Shown: positions 25,125 to 33,212, counted from the stretch's first letter. The stretch is 48,207 nucleotides of DNA from Candidatus Pacearchaeota archaeon (GCA_016186425.1 JACPLR010000023.1:1-48207); one strand, 5' to 3'. Numbers and translations are program-made. Notes: generated by a model from the letters alone, not told the origin.

Positions 25125-25292
25125 TTACTTAGCAAAAAATGCTAAATTTGCCATGATAAGATATATAAATGCGCAAGAAAACATTATTACTTTTTGCCAA
25201 CTTTTTGGAACAATAAATCCTATTCCAAATAAAGATAATGCTACTCCTAGCAAAGTTGACCCATTAACAAAAGTGGGTGTTATAGTTATCAT
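25125..25292 (-). CDS. Small two-helix membrane protein (55 aa)
   Basis: ATG at 25292 (MITITPTFVNGSTLL) to TAA at 25125-25127. Helices lie at about 12-28 and 34-53 with a VPKSWQK turn, and it ends FFAK. On the minus strand a box A-like GCATTTAAATAAC lies near 25336-25348, followed by GGAGGAG upstream of the start. A convincing promoter, leader and hydrophobic frame support a gene. It runs against its neighbours. Function unknown. Confidence 0.55.
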   Translation of the reverse strand: MITITPTFVNGSTLLGVALSLFGIGFIVPKSWQKVIMFSCAFIYLIMANLAFFAK

Positions 25293-25399
25293 TTTGTTAT
25301 TTTGACTCCTCCATAGAGAATAAAAATACTCAAGTTATTTAAATGCTTACTTTTATACTTTTTTTATTTTTTTAAAATATATTAATAAAACAACTTAAC

Positions 25400-25600
25400 C
25401 CTCTTCTTCACCCCCCAACCCTACTTTTACTTAGGCTTGATAATTTCAGGAACAACGCTAATTTTGTGTTTGGCTTATTTGGTTTATGATTGGAGAAAAA
25501 GAGGAAAAAAACCTTAAACAATCCAAAAAATTCCCTTATGATAAATGTGTAAGGGAGACATTGAAGGTTTATCAAGAAGTTATGAAAAATAACCAATAAC
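25400..25600 (+). pseudogene. Frame-shifted small membrane protein with CARETLK-like tail
   Basis: One frame gives a single TM segment (YLGLIISGTTLILCLAYLVY, then DWRKRGKKP and a stop near 25516). The next frame, after an A7 run at about 25501-25507, gives LKQSKKFPYDKCVRETLKVY and QEVMKNNQ. Read together they make a natural small protein: helix, basic patch, conserved tail. No start codon is seen upstream of the helix. It looks like a broken relative of the tails at 25001 and 27637, and hints at what the full protein looked like. Confidence 0.5.
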
Positions 25601-25625
25601 CACATTGATAATATAAATAAGGCAT

Positions 25626-25646
25626 AAATTTTCTTAATGAAAATTT
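25626..25646. repeat. Family F hairpin
   Basis: GGCAT then AAATTTTC-TTAAT-GAAAATTT, a perfect eight-base-pair stem, followed by AAAC. The same type occurs at 42602. Confidence 0.55.
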
Positions 25647-25709
25647 AAACATTGTATGCTTAAAAGATAACAACAAAAGTCTTATAACTCCTTTATTCTT
25701 ATTTTGATT

Positions 25710-25919
25710 ATGGAAATAGTTTTTACAGAACATTCAAAAGAGAGGATGCAGATAAGAAAAATAACAGAAGAAGAAATTAATGAAGCTATAAAATATCCAG
25801 AAGAAGTAAGAAAAAAAGAAGGAAAATATTATGCAAGAAAGAATATTGGAAGAGCCAATATAGAAGTTGTTTACGAAAAAGAAAAATATATAAAGATCAT
25901 AACTATATATTACTTATAG
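25710..25919 (+). CDS. DUF4258 protein, toxin-like (69 aa)
   Basis: Starting at ATG 25710 (MEIVFTEHSKERMQIRKI), the sequence has the DUF4258 pattern: HSKERM helix, ITEEEINEAIKYPEE, GKYYARKN, and the final strands IEVVYEKEKYIKIITIYY. The family has a RelE/BrnT-like fold and is often paired with a DUF2283 protein, as here, 22 nt downstream. A toxin role (RNase) is inferred from the fold and pairing. A TTG at 25704 could add two residues. First gene of the boundary-repeat block on the plus strand. Confidence 0.75.
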   Translation: MEIVFTEHSKERMQIRKITEEEINEAIKYPEEVRKKEGKYYARKNIGRANIEVVYEKEKYIKIITIYYL

Positions 25920-25941
25920 ATTACAAAGGTAAAAATAAAAA

Positions 25942-26151
25942 ATGAAAATAACATTTGACAAGGAAGCAGATGCAATGTATATAGAAGTAAGCGAGGGAGC
26001 TTTTGCTAAAAATAGAAAGATTGATGATGAAACTATTATAGATTTAGATAAAAATGGGAAGATTATAGGAATAGAATTATTGAATGTAAGCAAAAGAATG
26101 TCAAGTGATTTTCTTTCAGATATAAGGGTTCAAAACTTGGTTTCTTCTTGA
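25942..26151 (+). CDS. DUF2283 protein, antitoxin-like (69 aa)
   Basis: The order DKEADAMYIEVSEGAF, then DETIIDLDKNGKIIGIELLN, then VSKRM is the DUF2283 signature, a small beta protein. It follows the DUF4258 gene by 22 nt. The pair is widespread in archaea and bacteria and behaves like a toxin-antitoxin module in arrangement. It ends in TGA, which shows that TGA is a stop in this genome. After it lies a family F hairpin. Confidence 0.75.
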   Translation: MKITFDKEADAMYIEVSEGAFAKNRKIDDETIIDLDKNGKIIGIELLNVSKRMSSDFLSDIRVQNLVSS

Positions 26152-26169
26152 GATTTACAGCTAAATAGA

Positions 26170-26262
26170 TGATATTTTTGAAAATATATAATACTAAATT
26201 TCTCATTGGAGATAAATTTAACCTACTTTAATAGTTTTTTAAGTTGGTTTTAAATTAGCAAT
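26170..26262. repeat. Family F copy
   Basis: TATATAATACTAAATTTCTC, then ATTGGAGATAAATTTAACC (hairpin about 26196-26219), then TTTTTTAAGTTGGTTTTAAA, the same right-hand phrase as in the 37.55-kb copy. Confidence 0.55.
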
Positions 26263-26445
26263 CTGTTTATAACTCTTTTCCTCATCTTTTGTTCTCCCTC
26301 TTCCCAAATAACATTTTCCACAAAAACATAACTTTAAAAATCCCTTCCTTATCTTTCTACCATTAATATAATGCCAAAAAATGCCAAAACTAAATGCCAA
26401 AATGCCAATTAATACTAAAGACAAGAAGCGGATACTTATAATTAA
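26239..26445 (-). other. In-frame TM continuation after the caspase-like gene's TAG
   Basis: Directly after the TAG of the caspase-like gene the same frame stays open: LIISIRFLSLVLIGILAFSF makes a helix, then a basic patch, then CFCGKCYLGRGRTKDEEK and a TAA. There is no ATG; TTG 26424 is the only fair start. It may be a separate small membrane protein, the product of readthrough that would tether the protease, or a chance frame. Confidence 0.35.
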
Positions 26446-27105
26446 CTATGAATTCCCGCTTAAAAAACTAGCAGCAGAATTTCCATGCAAAACTTGCCCG
26501 TCAAAATTATTCCAAAGAGCTTCAGCTATTTTAAATGATTCTGAATCTGCTTTTGCAAGAATTTTTCTTATATTTTTTAACATTTGTTTCTTTGCATTCT
26601 CGTTTGCATAAGATGCTGAATTTCCTTTTATTAATGATATTGGAACAAGATTAGAAGGCTCTAAAAATAACCTTGCTGTATTGTCTTTTAAGGGATTGCC
26701 TATCCATTGTGTATCTACATAGAATTGAAATGGCCTGTCATAACCAATAAAACATCCATCTTTGGAATTTTTTGTGCAGGCAACACCGAGAACTGCGGCA
26801 GCATGGCAAGATCTCGCATAAACTATTCTATCTTTGATTAGAAAATCATTAACTCCAGCTTCTACTAAAATTTCTTTATTTCCGCTTATAGCTTTATCTG
26901 ATCCATGGCCATTAAAAATAACCATTTTATAATCTTGCTTCTTGATTATTTTTTCAAATATATCTTTAACTGCATCTTTATCTTTAAGAGGCTTAATTTC
27001 TATATTTGCCTTATTGGCTGCATCTTCAATTTGCTGTGAAAATTGGGATAAATATTCAGTTACATCATCATGTCTTGGCATGGTTATCAGAATTCCTTTT
27101 TTCAT
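26446..27105 (-). CDS. Caspase-like (CHAT/C14-type) cysteine protease (219 aa)
   Basis: The start MKKGILITMPRHDD (ATG 27105) is preferred because it directly follows the stop of the gene upstream; a 14-residue longer start at 27147 would overlap that gene. The fold pattern is clan CD: strand YKMVIFNGHGS with the catalytic His (about 80) and strand IVYARSCHAAAVLG with the catalytic Cys (about 113). A variable C-terminal half follows, with FQFYVDTQWIGNP and a helical end. It has no signal peptide or TM, so it is cytoplasmic. Such proteases act in defence and regulated cell death when triggered by partner proteins. Here the partners are probably the two small proteins upstream in the same operon. 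Confidence 0.75.
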   Translation of the reverse strand: MKKGILITMPRHDDVTEYLSQFSQQIEDAANKANIEIKPLKDKDAVKDIFEKIIKKQDYKMVIFNGHGSDKAISGNKEILVEAGVNDFLIKDRIVYARSCHAAAVLGVACTKNSKDGCFIGYDRPFQFYVDTQWIGNPLKDNTARLFLEPSNLVPISLIKGNSASYANENAKKQMLKNIRKILAKADSESFKIAEALWNNFDGQVLHGNSAASFLSGNS

Positions 27106-27106
27106 T

Positions 27107-27343
27107 TTATATAGTTGTAATAGCCCTTGTAAAGTCTCCCCTCGCAACAGCTTTCATAAAAGAAATATGCGAATTAATTATTTGTCTGCCTATAGAATCC
27201 CCATCTTTAACATGCCTTATCATCTCTTCTTTTGTTAAAGCTTTATCGCTGCCTATGGCTAGTTTAAGATTGGAAGGAATCGTTTCTATTCGCATTATAA
27301 CAACTTCTTTCAATTCCTCTTTAATTTCTTTTTCTTCACTCAT
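27107..27343 (-). CDS. Small protein of the caspase-like operon, partner 2 (78 aa)
   Basis: After an acidic start (MSEEKEIKEELKEVVIMRIE) comes TIPSNLKLAIGSDKALTKEE and MIRHVKDGDSIGRQIINSHI, then FMKAVARGDFTRAITTI. It looks helical apart from one strand. The start overlaps the previous stop by four bases, and the protease ATG comes right after its stop, so all three are translated together. No family is recognised. It may be an effector-associated or adaptor protein that controls the protease, an inference from the operon alone. Confidence 0.7.
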   Translation of the reverse strand: MSEEKEIKEELKEVVIMRIETIPSNLKLAIGSDKALTKEEMIRHVKDGDSIGRQIINSHISFMKAVARGDFTRAITTI

Positions 27344-27534
27344 ATTATTTTAATATCCTCCAATACTTTCAAAATTTTCTTTCCTAAAGCAGTATTTTCC
27401 TCTATCTCTATAAATGCAGTATTCCAAGTGTATGGCTTTTTTTCAATAACTACTATTATATCTTTCCTTAACCCATCAGGAATATCTGCGTAAATCTTAA
27501 GAAATTTAGCCCTTTTATCTTCTTGCTTTGCCAT
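27340..27534 (-). CDS. Small protein of the caspase-like operon, partner 1 (64 aa)
   Basis: MAKQEDKRAKFLKIYADIPD, then LRKDIIVVIEKKPYTWNTAF and IEIEENTALGKKILKVLEDI. The VVIEKKPYTWNTAFIEI stretch looks like a beta hairpin of the kind 'x-G/K-PYTWN-x-A', followed by a helix. It is first in the operon and overlaps the next gene by four bases. Upstream on the minus strand is an AAACTTAAATATATAC-type box A near 27545-27560. No family is recognised; a sensor or substrate role is possible. Confidence 0.7.
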   Translation of the reverse strand: MAKQEDKRAKFLKIYADIPDGLRKDIIVVIEKKPYTWNTAFIEIEENTALGKKILKVLEDIKII

Positions 27535-27636
27535 AAATAGTTAATGTTAAGTATATATTTAAGTTTAACGCTCTTGGTTTTTGCAATATTTTGCCTACTA
27601 TTATAACTTATTCCAATATACAAACCTCTCTGTTTT

Positions 27637-27712
27637 TCAAAACTCTTCTCCCAGTCAAAATGTGCCAGGGAAACCTTGAAGGTTTACAAGCAAGTTATGA
27701 AAAATGATTGAT
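27637..27712 (+). pseudogene. CARETLK-tail remnant and right boundary repeat
   Basis: The frame FSKLFSQSKCARETLKVYK, then QVMKND, ends in TGA with no start codon upstream (a stop lies about 50 nt before). The DNA at 27644-27705 is the right copy of the roughly 70-bp direct repeat whose left copy is at 25022-25090. Immediately downstream a box A (CTTTTTAAATACTCC, about 27734) starts the second half of the glycosylation cluster. Confidence 0.5.
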
Positions 27713-27785
27713 TCTAAGGCCTCAAAAGAATATCTTTTTAAATACTCCAAGATAGCTTAATTAAGCCTAAAACCCTCATTTTAGC

Positions 27786-28736
27786 ATGGAAATTAGCTAT
27801 AAAAAAATCATAGGTATTTTGATAATTTTAGTTTTATTAGCTTTGCTTATATATTATGCAAGCACTAATATATCTGATTTTAAGCAGTTAAAAATAGAAA
27901 ATCCCTGGTACATCTTTCCAATTGCCATTCTGTTTCTTTTGCTATCTCTTACTAACGGGCTTGTAATAAAATATTTTACAGAGCCTTTTAATATAAAGTT
28001 AAAAGCAAAAGAGTGGTTTGGCTTGTCAATAATCACTTCTTTTTACAATATGATCACTCCTTTCAGGGGGGGAGCAATAGCAAAGGCAGCTTACCTGAAA
28101 AAAAAGCATAAGCTGGCTTACACTGATTTTTTAGCAACATTTTCAGGAGTATATGTCATTACTTTTCTTGTCGCAAGTTTCTTCGGTTTATTTTCTTTTA
28201 GCCTGCTTTATTTATATCAGGGAATATTCAACGTGATTGTTTTGCTAGTCTTTTCAGCAGTTTTCTTTCCGCTGTTATTTATTGTTTTATTTTCTCCATA
28301 TATTCCTCCTGTAAAACATAAACACTTAAATAAAATAATTCAGGTTATTAACGGGTGGCATACTATCAGAAGAAACAGAAAAATAATTGCAGAAATTTCA
28401 ATTATAACTTTAATACAGCTTATTTTATCCCTTATTTCAACAATTTTATCCTTTAGGGTATTTGGAATAAATATTGGGGTGATTGAATCAGCATTTTTAG
28501 TGTCTATAGGCAGTCTTGCAATGCTGGTAAGCATAACTCCAGGTTCTTTAGGAATTGCCGAAGCAATAGCTGTTTTTTCAGCGCTTATAATCGGAATAAC
28601 TCCTGCCCAGTCTCTTACAGTCGCGATTCTTGGAAGGGTTATTTCAGTGGCAATCATATTTATTCTAGGGCCGGTATTTTCTTTCATCCTTATTAAACAC
28701 AGGCCCAGAAAAATTTCTTATAAAATTAGGCGTTAA
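27786..28736 (+). CDS. LPG-synthase-type flippase-like membrane protein (UPF0104, 316 aa)
   Basis: Eight or so TMs with the family landmarks: TPFRGGAIAKAAYLKKKH after the second to third helix, a central Arg/Lys loop (GWHTIRRNRKIIAE), and SITPGSLGIAEAIAVFSALI near the end. Family members include the transmembrane half of lysyl-phosphatidylglycerol synthases and many archaeal proteins next to glycosyltransferases, where they are thought to move lipid-linked sugars or lipids. A promoter (box A about 27734-27746) lies before it. The next gene starts 6 nt after its stop. Confidence 0.8.
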   Translation: MEISYKKIIGILIILVLLALLIYYASTNISDFKQLKIENPWYIFPIAILFLLLSLTNGLVIKYFTEPFNIKLKAKEWFGLSIITSFYNMITPFRGGAIAKAAYLKKKHKLAYTDFLATFSGVYVITFLVASFFGLFSFSLLYLYQGIFNVIVLLVFSAVFFPLLFIVLFSPYIPPVKHKHLNKIIQVINGWHTIRRNRKIIAEISIITLIQLILSLISTILSFRVFGINIGVIESAFLVSIGSLAMLVSITPGSLGIAEAIAVFSALIIGITPAQSLTVAILGRVISVAIIFILGPVFSFILIKHRPRKISYKIRR

Positions 28737-28742
28737 TAGAAA

Positions 28743-30362
28743 ATGAAACAAAAAATCCAGTCTATTATGGAAAGCAGCTTTTATCAGCTTTTGTTAATTT
28801 ATTTTATACTTGTATTGATGATTACTTTTAGTTTATTTTATAAATACACTATTCACATGGAGGTATTTGCTTTAATCCTGGGGATATTGGGATTTTTTAT
28901 TATAGGAAAGAACATTGAAGAAAAAACCAGCAGGTTTTTAGAAAACAAAAATTTTCATTATTCTCTGGTTGTTCTTGCTTTATTGCTTATCTTTTTTCTA
29001 AGAGCTATACCTTACATGAATAATAATATTCCTCTTGGTTATGATGCCGGAATTTACAAATATGCAATAGAACACGGTCTGGAAAATTTAGATAACTGGA
29101 TTCTGCAGGGAGTAGAGCCAGGATTTCTGTATTTAATGTCAGTATTTAGATTATTTTTAAGCACAGATTTCACACTTAGATGGCTTTTTATTTTGTTTAA
29201 TGTTCTTCTTGGGTTTTCAATTTATCTAGTTGCCAGAGAATATTTCAATAAAACTGCCGGCATTTTGGCTTTGTTCATTTACACATTTTCAATTATCCAG
29301 TTTAAGGTTTTTGAAATGATGTATTATAAGAATGTTATTGGATTAAGCCTTGCTTTGCTCGCCTTGTATTTTCTGAAAAAGCATGAAACCAGAAAAAAAT
29401 ATAGTCTTTTATTCTTTGTTATCTGCGCTGTCTTGACTGCCTGGATTCATAGACCAACCTTTTATATATTTGGGCTTTCATATTTCTTTTACTCATTTGC
29501 AAGCCCGTATAAGGACAGAAAATACCAATGGAAGATGCTTGCAAATAATATTTTAATCGGAATAATTATTCTTGCCCTCGCTTCGCTGCTTTATTTTGGG
29601 AAATTCAGCAAAGCAATCTTGCTTTTAATTGAACCTATTTTCTCGGGTTTTGTCGAGCCAGGGCAGAGTTCCGGAACATTTATCAACTTTTTCACTTACC
29701 AATTTACAACTCTTGTTTATCTGCCGCTGGGAATTATTGGGCTTTTATACCTCACCAAAAAGAAGCAGTTTAATGCACTTTTCTTCTGGGCATTAATAAG
29801 TGCAGTCATTGTTTATTTTCAATTTTTCTTTTTCAACAGGTTTATAATTTTTTTAGATATTGTAATAGTGATCCTGGCTTCAGCAGGATTTTCAGTAATT
29901 CTTGAAAAAAGCAGAAAAATAGGCATATTAATATTCATAATTCTTTTTATTTCTTTAATATTCAGCTCTTTTTCCTATTCTTTTGGCTCAAAACCTCTTT
30001 TAAACGAAAACGAGCTGGATACAATAAGCCAAATATTTACAATATCTGAAAATGAGGCCTTTGCAATGTCAACCTCAGCATATTACTCCACATGGGTTCA
30101 GGGATATTCTCAAAGAAGGACAATTGCCCCGGGATTATTTGATTATGATATCCATAATGAGCAGGAATGGAAAGATTTTTGGGCTTCAAATCAACCAAAT
30201 TTAATAAAGAATTTTTTAGAGGATTATATAAACAAATATAAACAGCCATTATACATATTTATTGGCGAAAGGCAGAAAGACAATCTAATGTCTGTAAACA
30301 TCACCTGCCTTCAGCAGGTCTATAATAAAAATGGAAACAAAATTTACAAATATCAATGTTAA
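28743..30362 (+). CDS. GT-C-like membrane glycosyltransferase / mannosyltransferase (539 aa)
   Basis: About 11-12 TMs. The first large loop has the acidic motif IPLGYDAGIYKYAIEHGLEN, which fits the catalytic loop of dolichyl-phosphate sugar transferases (PMT/ArnT clan). It ends in a soluble domain of about 110 residues (ENEAFAMSTSAYYSTWVQGY) with two Cys (ITCLQQ, YKYQC). Probably transfers sugar from a polyprenyl-phosphate donor to a glycan or protein on the outside. It overlaps the next gene by 32 bases. Confidence 0.75.
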   Translation: MKQKIQSIMESSFYQLLLIYFILVLMITFSLFYKYTIHMEVFALILGILGFFIIGKNIEEKTSRFLENKNFHYSLVVLALLLIFFLRAIPYMNNNIPLGYDAGIYKYAIEHGLENLDNWILQGVEPGFLYLMSVFRLFLSTDFTLRWLFILFNVLLGFSIYLVAREYFNKTAGILALFIYTFSIIQFKVFEMMYYKNVIGLSLALLALYFLKKHETRKKYSLLFFVICAVLTAWIHRPTFYIFGLSYFFYSFASPYKDRKYQWKMLANNILIGIIILALASLLYFGKFSKAILLLIEPIFSGFVEPGQSSGTFINFFTYQFTTLVYLPLGIIGLLYLTKKKQFNALFFWALISAVIVYFQFFFFNRFIIFLDIVIVILASAGFSVILEKSRKIGILIFIILFISLIFSSFSYSFGSKPLLNENELDTISQIFTISENEAFAMSTSAYYSTWVQGYSQRRTIAPGLFDYDIHNEQEWKDFWASNQPNLIKNFLEDYINKYKQPLYIFIGERQKDNLMSVNITCLQQVYNKNGNKIYKYQC

Positions 30363-31914
30363 CAAGACGAACAATAAGGAAAAAAAGATACCTAGTTTAT
30401 CAAATATAGAAGCAGATAGGCTTAGAAAACTTGTTTCAGAACCATATTATATTAAATTTATTAAAACTCTCATTATTTTAATTCCTGCTGCAATAATTAT
30501 TTATATTACAGCATCTCATTTTTTAATAAACCAGCAGTTCAATTATGTTTATGATATTGGAAGTGAAGATGATAATTATCTTTCCCCATTACAAAGAGTG
30601 TCTGATAAAATATCAGACAAAACCATAAATTATCGAAATATAACTTCCTCGCTTGTTTATTTTGACATCCCAATAGCTGAGGGGGCAAGCGAAATTGAAA
30701 TAGATATTAAATTCAAAGATAACTTTCCAGATAATTCAAAATTGATACTTGGGGCAAAAAATCAGGAAAATTGGAGTTATTATTTTCAGACGATTTACTC
30801 GCCAACTATAGAAGATTTGATGAATATAAACTCTTATGAAGAAGATAGCCCATTTATACTGATTAAAACTAATGAAAAAGCCAAAAATTACTCAATAAAG
30901 GAAATATTTGGCTCTGGAGAAAATATAGGAGGAATCAAGCTTGCAACAGACCAAAACTTGACTGTTAGAAAATTCTTTATTCCGGATTACACTCCTGAAA
31001 AATTTACAATAGATACTGCATTAAGGGAAAGCCCAAATTTTTATGTTTATGTTAAAGGAGATTTCACAGTAGAAGTTGAGAAAAATGACTTGAACTGGTA
31101 TGAAAATCCGGATATTCTTGAAATAAATTTATATAACTTAAATAATACTTTAATTGCAAAAACAAAAATAGAAGATGATGGAGAAAAAGACAAAGAGCCG
31201 GATAAAGATGATAAAACAGTTCAAAAAGGCAAGCTGGAAGTATCTAATTTAGATGAGGGAGTTTACAGGCTTGAACTCAAAAATAATGCAGATATGATTA
31301 TAAGAAAGATTACCTTAAATCAAAATAAAATTGTTTTGAAAGACAAGGTTTTTTTAGCTTCAAGCAGTGTTTATTTTAATAATATTGAATCAAAATCCAA
31401 AATTTACTTTAAAGCAGAAGATAGTGATAAACTGAAACTAATCACTTATCATCCATATGCTTTAAATCAATCAATAGAATTAGATAATAGGAATATTAAA
31501 TTAAAAGAAATAAATAAAGAGTATCTTTTTGATATTTTATATTCTGACAACTTGCACACTTTAACTTCTAAAAAAAATGATGTTATCGTGTCTGCTCCGG
31601 TTTTGTTCTCATTTTCAGAGGATTCCTGGTTTGATCCGTTTAATGCTGGAAAGCTGGCATTTAAAGATGATATTAATTATCTTGAAAAAAATGCAGATTA
31701 TGTGCTTGTTTCTTACAAACCGGTAATTAATCAGGATGAAAACTGGAGAATAGCTAAAGTAAGATTTAACTTATCCGGCTTGTATATTAAAGATAATAAG
31801 CTGAACATGGTATTTAATCTTCCACATTTAAATGAGAATAATAACCTCACAAAACAAGATTATATTTCAATAGACTGGATAAATATAACAGTTTATAAAC
31901 CATCTAAATTTTAA
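30331..31914 (+). CDS. Single-pass protein with large beta-rich ectodomain (527 aa)
   Basis: A polar cytoplasmic start (about 1-45), one TM (about 46-67, TLIILIPAAIIIYITAS), then about 455 residues outside with alternating strands and several Asn-X-Ser/Thr sites. A Lys/Asp-rich insertion (DDGEKDKEPDKDDKTVQK) sits near residue 290. Gene order (between a GT-C enzyme and small membrane proteins) suggests a part of the glycan assembly or attachment machinery. No family is recognised. It overlaps the preceding gene by 32 nt; a later Met is unlikely because the frame upstream of the TM is needed for orientation. Confidence 0.65.
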   Translation: METKFTNINVNKTNNKEKKIPSLSNIEADRLRKLVSEPYYIKFIKTLIILIPAAIIIYITASHFLINQQFNYVYDIGSEDDNYLSPLQRVSDKISDKTINYRNITSSLVYFDIPIAEGASEIEIDIKFKDNFPDNSKLILGAKNQENWSYYFQTIYSPTIEDLMNINSYEEDSPFILIKTNEKAKNYSIKEIFGSGENIGGIKLATDQNLTVRKFFIPDYTPEKFTIDTALRESPNFYVYVKGDFTVEVEKNDLNWYENPDILEINLYNLNNTLIAKTKIEDDGEKDKEPDKDDKTVQKGKLEVSNLDEGVYRLELKNNADMIIRKITLNQNKIVLKDKVFLASSSVYFNNIESKSKIYFKAEDSDKLKLITYHPYALNQSIELDNRNIKLKEINKEYLFDILYSDNLHTLTSKKNDVIVSAPVLFSFSEDSWFDPFNAGKLAFKDDINYLEKNADYVLVSYKPVINQDENWRIAKVRFNLSGLYIKDNKLNMVFNLPHLNENNNLTKQDYISIDWINITVYKPSKF

Positions 31915-31930
31915 AAAACAGAACAATAAA

Positions 31931-32323
31931 ATGGAAAAATACTTATTAAAAGGACATTTGGCCTCAATTGTAAATTACACTTTTCAAACATTGCTGGTTA
32001 CATACCTTATTTTGCTCCTAGCAGAGCAAATACAAAAGGGTTTTATTTTAAACTATCTTAATTTAAATTACTTGCTTGCCTTGGTTATTCTTTTAGGAAT
32101 TTTAGATGTTTTTTCAGAGCATTCTTTTATCTCAAGCACCAAGCCTACTTGGAAAGATTATTCATTTATAACTATCTTAGGTATGGCAGGTTTTATAATA
32201 ATAAAATTTAAAACAGAACAGCTTGGCTGGTTGTCCTTAGTTATTTCAATAATAGCTGGAATACTGATAATTCTGCTTTCAATACTTGTGCTGGAGGATA
32301 ATGAAAATGAACAAACTGAATAA
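31931..32323 (+). CDS. Four-helix membrane protein (130 aa)
   Basis: Helices at about 13-33, 37-58, 73-90 and 96-118, then an acidic end (EDNENEQTE). It follows the 527-aa protein by 16 nt and overlaps the start of the DUF1616-like gene. Nothing catalytic is visible. It may be a small partner of the glycosylation membrane complex. Confidence 0.65.
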   Translation: MEKYLLKGHLASIVNYTFQTLLVTYLILLLAEQIQKGFILNYLNLNYLLALVILLGILDVFSEHSFISSTKPTWKDYSFITILGMAGFIIIKFKTEQLGWLSLVISIIAGILIILLSILVLEDNENEQTE

Positions 32324-32738
32324 TGCAAAGATTAAATGGATAATTGGGATTATCCTGGCAATTCTGGTATTGAACATCATATCAGTTATTATTGTCGCTT
32401 TCTCAAATATAAGTTATAAAGAATCACTTAGGATAGTTTTTGGGGCAGTTTATGTACTCTTTCTGCCAGGTTTTATAATGAGCTATATTTTCTTCCCTAA
32501 AACAAAATCAATTGAGGAAAAAATAAAAAGCGAAGCAGAAAATAGTAAAGAAATTGACTTGATTGAAAGAATAGCTTTAAGCTTTGCACTTTCAATTGCA
32601 ATTGTGCCTTTGCTCGTTTTTTATTTGAATTTGATTGGCGTAAAAATAAGTTTTCTTAATACTTTTATGACAATTCTTGGAGTAATTAGTATTTCTGCCA
32701 TAATATTGCTTGTAAAGAATAAAAAGAAAGTAGATTAG
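32301..32738 (+). CDS. DUF1616-family membrane protein (145 aa)
   Basis: The start at ATG 32301 or 32307 follows GGAGG at 32293-32297, inside the end of the previous gene. Helix 1 is at about 8-28. Then SYKESLRIVFGAVYVLFLPG is followed by a charged segment and IERIALSFALSIAIVPLLVF, typical of DUF1616 (LFLPGY and ERxALSxGLSIA elements). The family is common in archaeal glycosylation and surface-glycan loci. It closes the operon. Confidence 0.75.
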   Translation: MKMNKLNNAKIKWIIGIILAILVLNIISVIIVAFSNISYKESLRIVFGAVYVLFLPGFIMSYIFFPKTKSIEEKIKSEAENSKEIDLIERIALSFALSIAIVPLLVFYLNLIGVKISFLNTFMTILGVISISAIILLVKNKKKVD

Positions 32739-32815
32739 CGTATTTAAAAACTCTCCCATAAAAATCTTTAAAAATCGAAAAGTTCTTATATTTATATAAT
32801 CAATTTGACTATACG

Positions 32816-33010
32816 ATGAATCGAACAATAAAAGATCAATTGGACAGGTATATATTCGCATATGAGCATGCAAAAACCACTGATGAGAGAAAAGAGATAG
32901 ATAAAGAGGTTATTCATTATCTCGGAGAAACATATAGAAATCTTCCTTTTAAAGATGAAGTTACTTATCTTGAATATTATGCTAGAAAAAGAAAAAACGG
33001 AAGGAAATAA
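32816..33010 (+). CDS. Small soluble helical protein (64 aa)
   Basis: MNRTIKDQLDRYIFAYEHAK, then DERKEIDKEVIHYLGETY, then YLEYYARKRKNGRK. It is all-helical and charged with a basic C-terminus. A strong box A (TTATATTTATATAA, 32786-32799) lies 26 nt before the ATG, so it is a leaderless single gene, probably well expressed. The basic tail could bind nucleic acid, but no family is recognised. Confidence 0.65.
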   Translation: MNRTIKDQLDRYIFAYEHAKTTDERKEIDKEVIHYLGETYRNLPFKDEVTYLEYYARKRKNGRK

Positions 33011-33042
33011 CTCTTTTTTCTGAAAATATTGCAATATCCAAA

Positions 33043-33087
33043 TTAAAAGGAAGCTTCATAAAAGAAACCCTAGGTGTCTTTTATTTT
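33043..33087 (+). repeat. Family E repeat, variant hairpin
   Basis: AAAAGGAAGCTTCATAAAAG, then AAACC-CTA-GGTGTCTTTTAT. Both arms have changed together relative to the common type. It lies 33 nt after the 64-aa gene. Confidence 0.65.
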
Positions 33088-33129
33088 TACGCTGGATTAT
33101 ATAAATTTAATTAAATCTAGTAATCTAAG

Positions 33130-33212
33130 TAATTTAAGATATATAAACCAGGTAAGATTATGGTAAGGATTCAAAAACAGATTCTGAAATTATTACAACA
33201 CTAAATTTCTCA
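33130..33212. repeat. Family F copy interrupted by E elements
   Basis: AACCAGGTAAGATTATGGTA, then ATTCAAAAACAG, then ATTACAACACTAAATTTCTC. The right arm expected next is replaced by a family E array (33213-33289). Confidence 0.6.

Noticed and set aside
25048-25305. An 85-codon plus-strand frame
   Set aside because: It is antisense to the better-supported 55-aa membrane gene and out of frame with the CARETLK tail.
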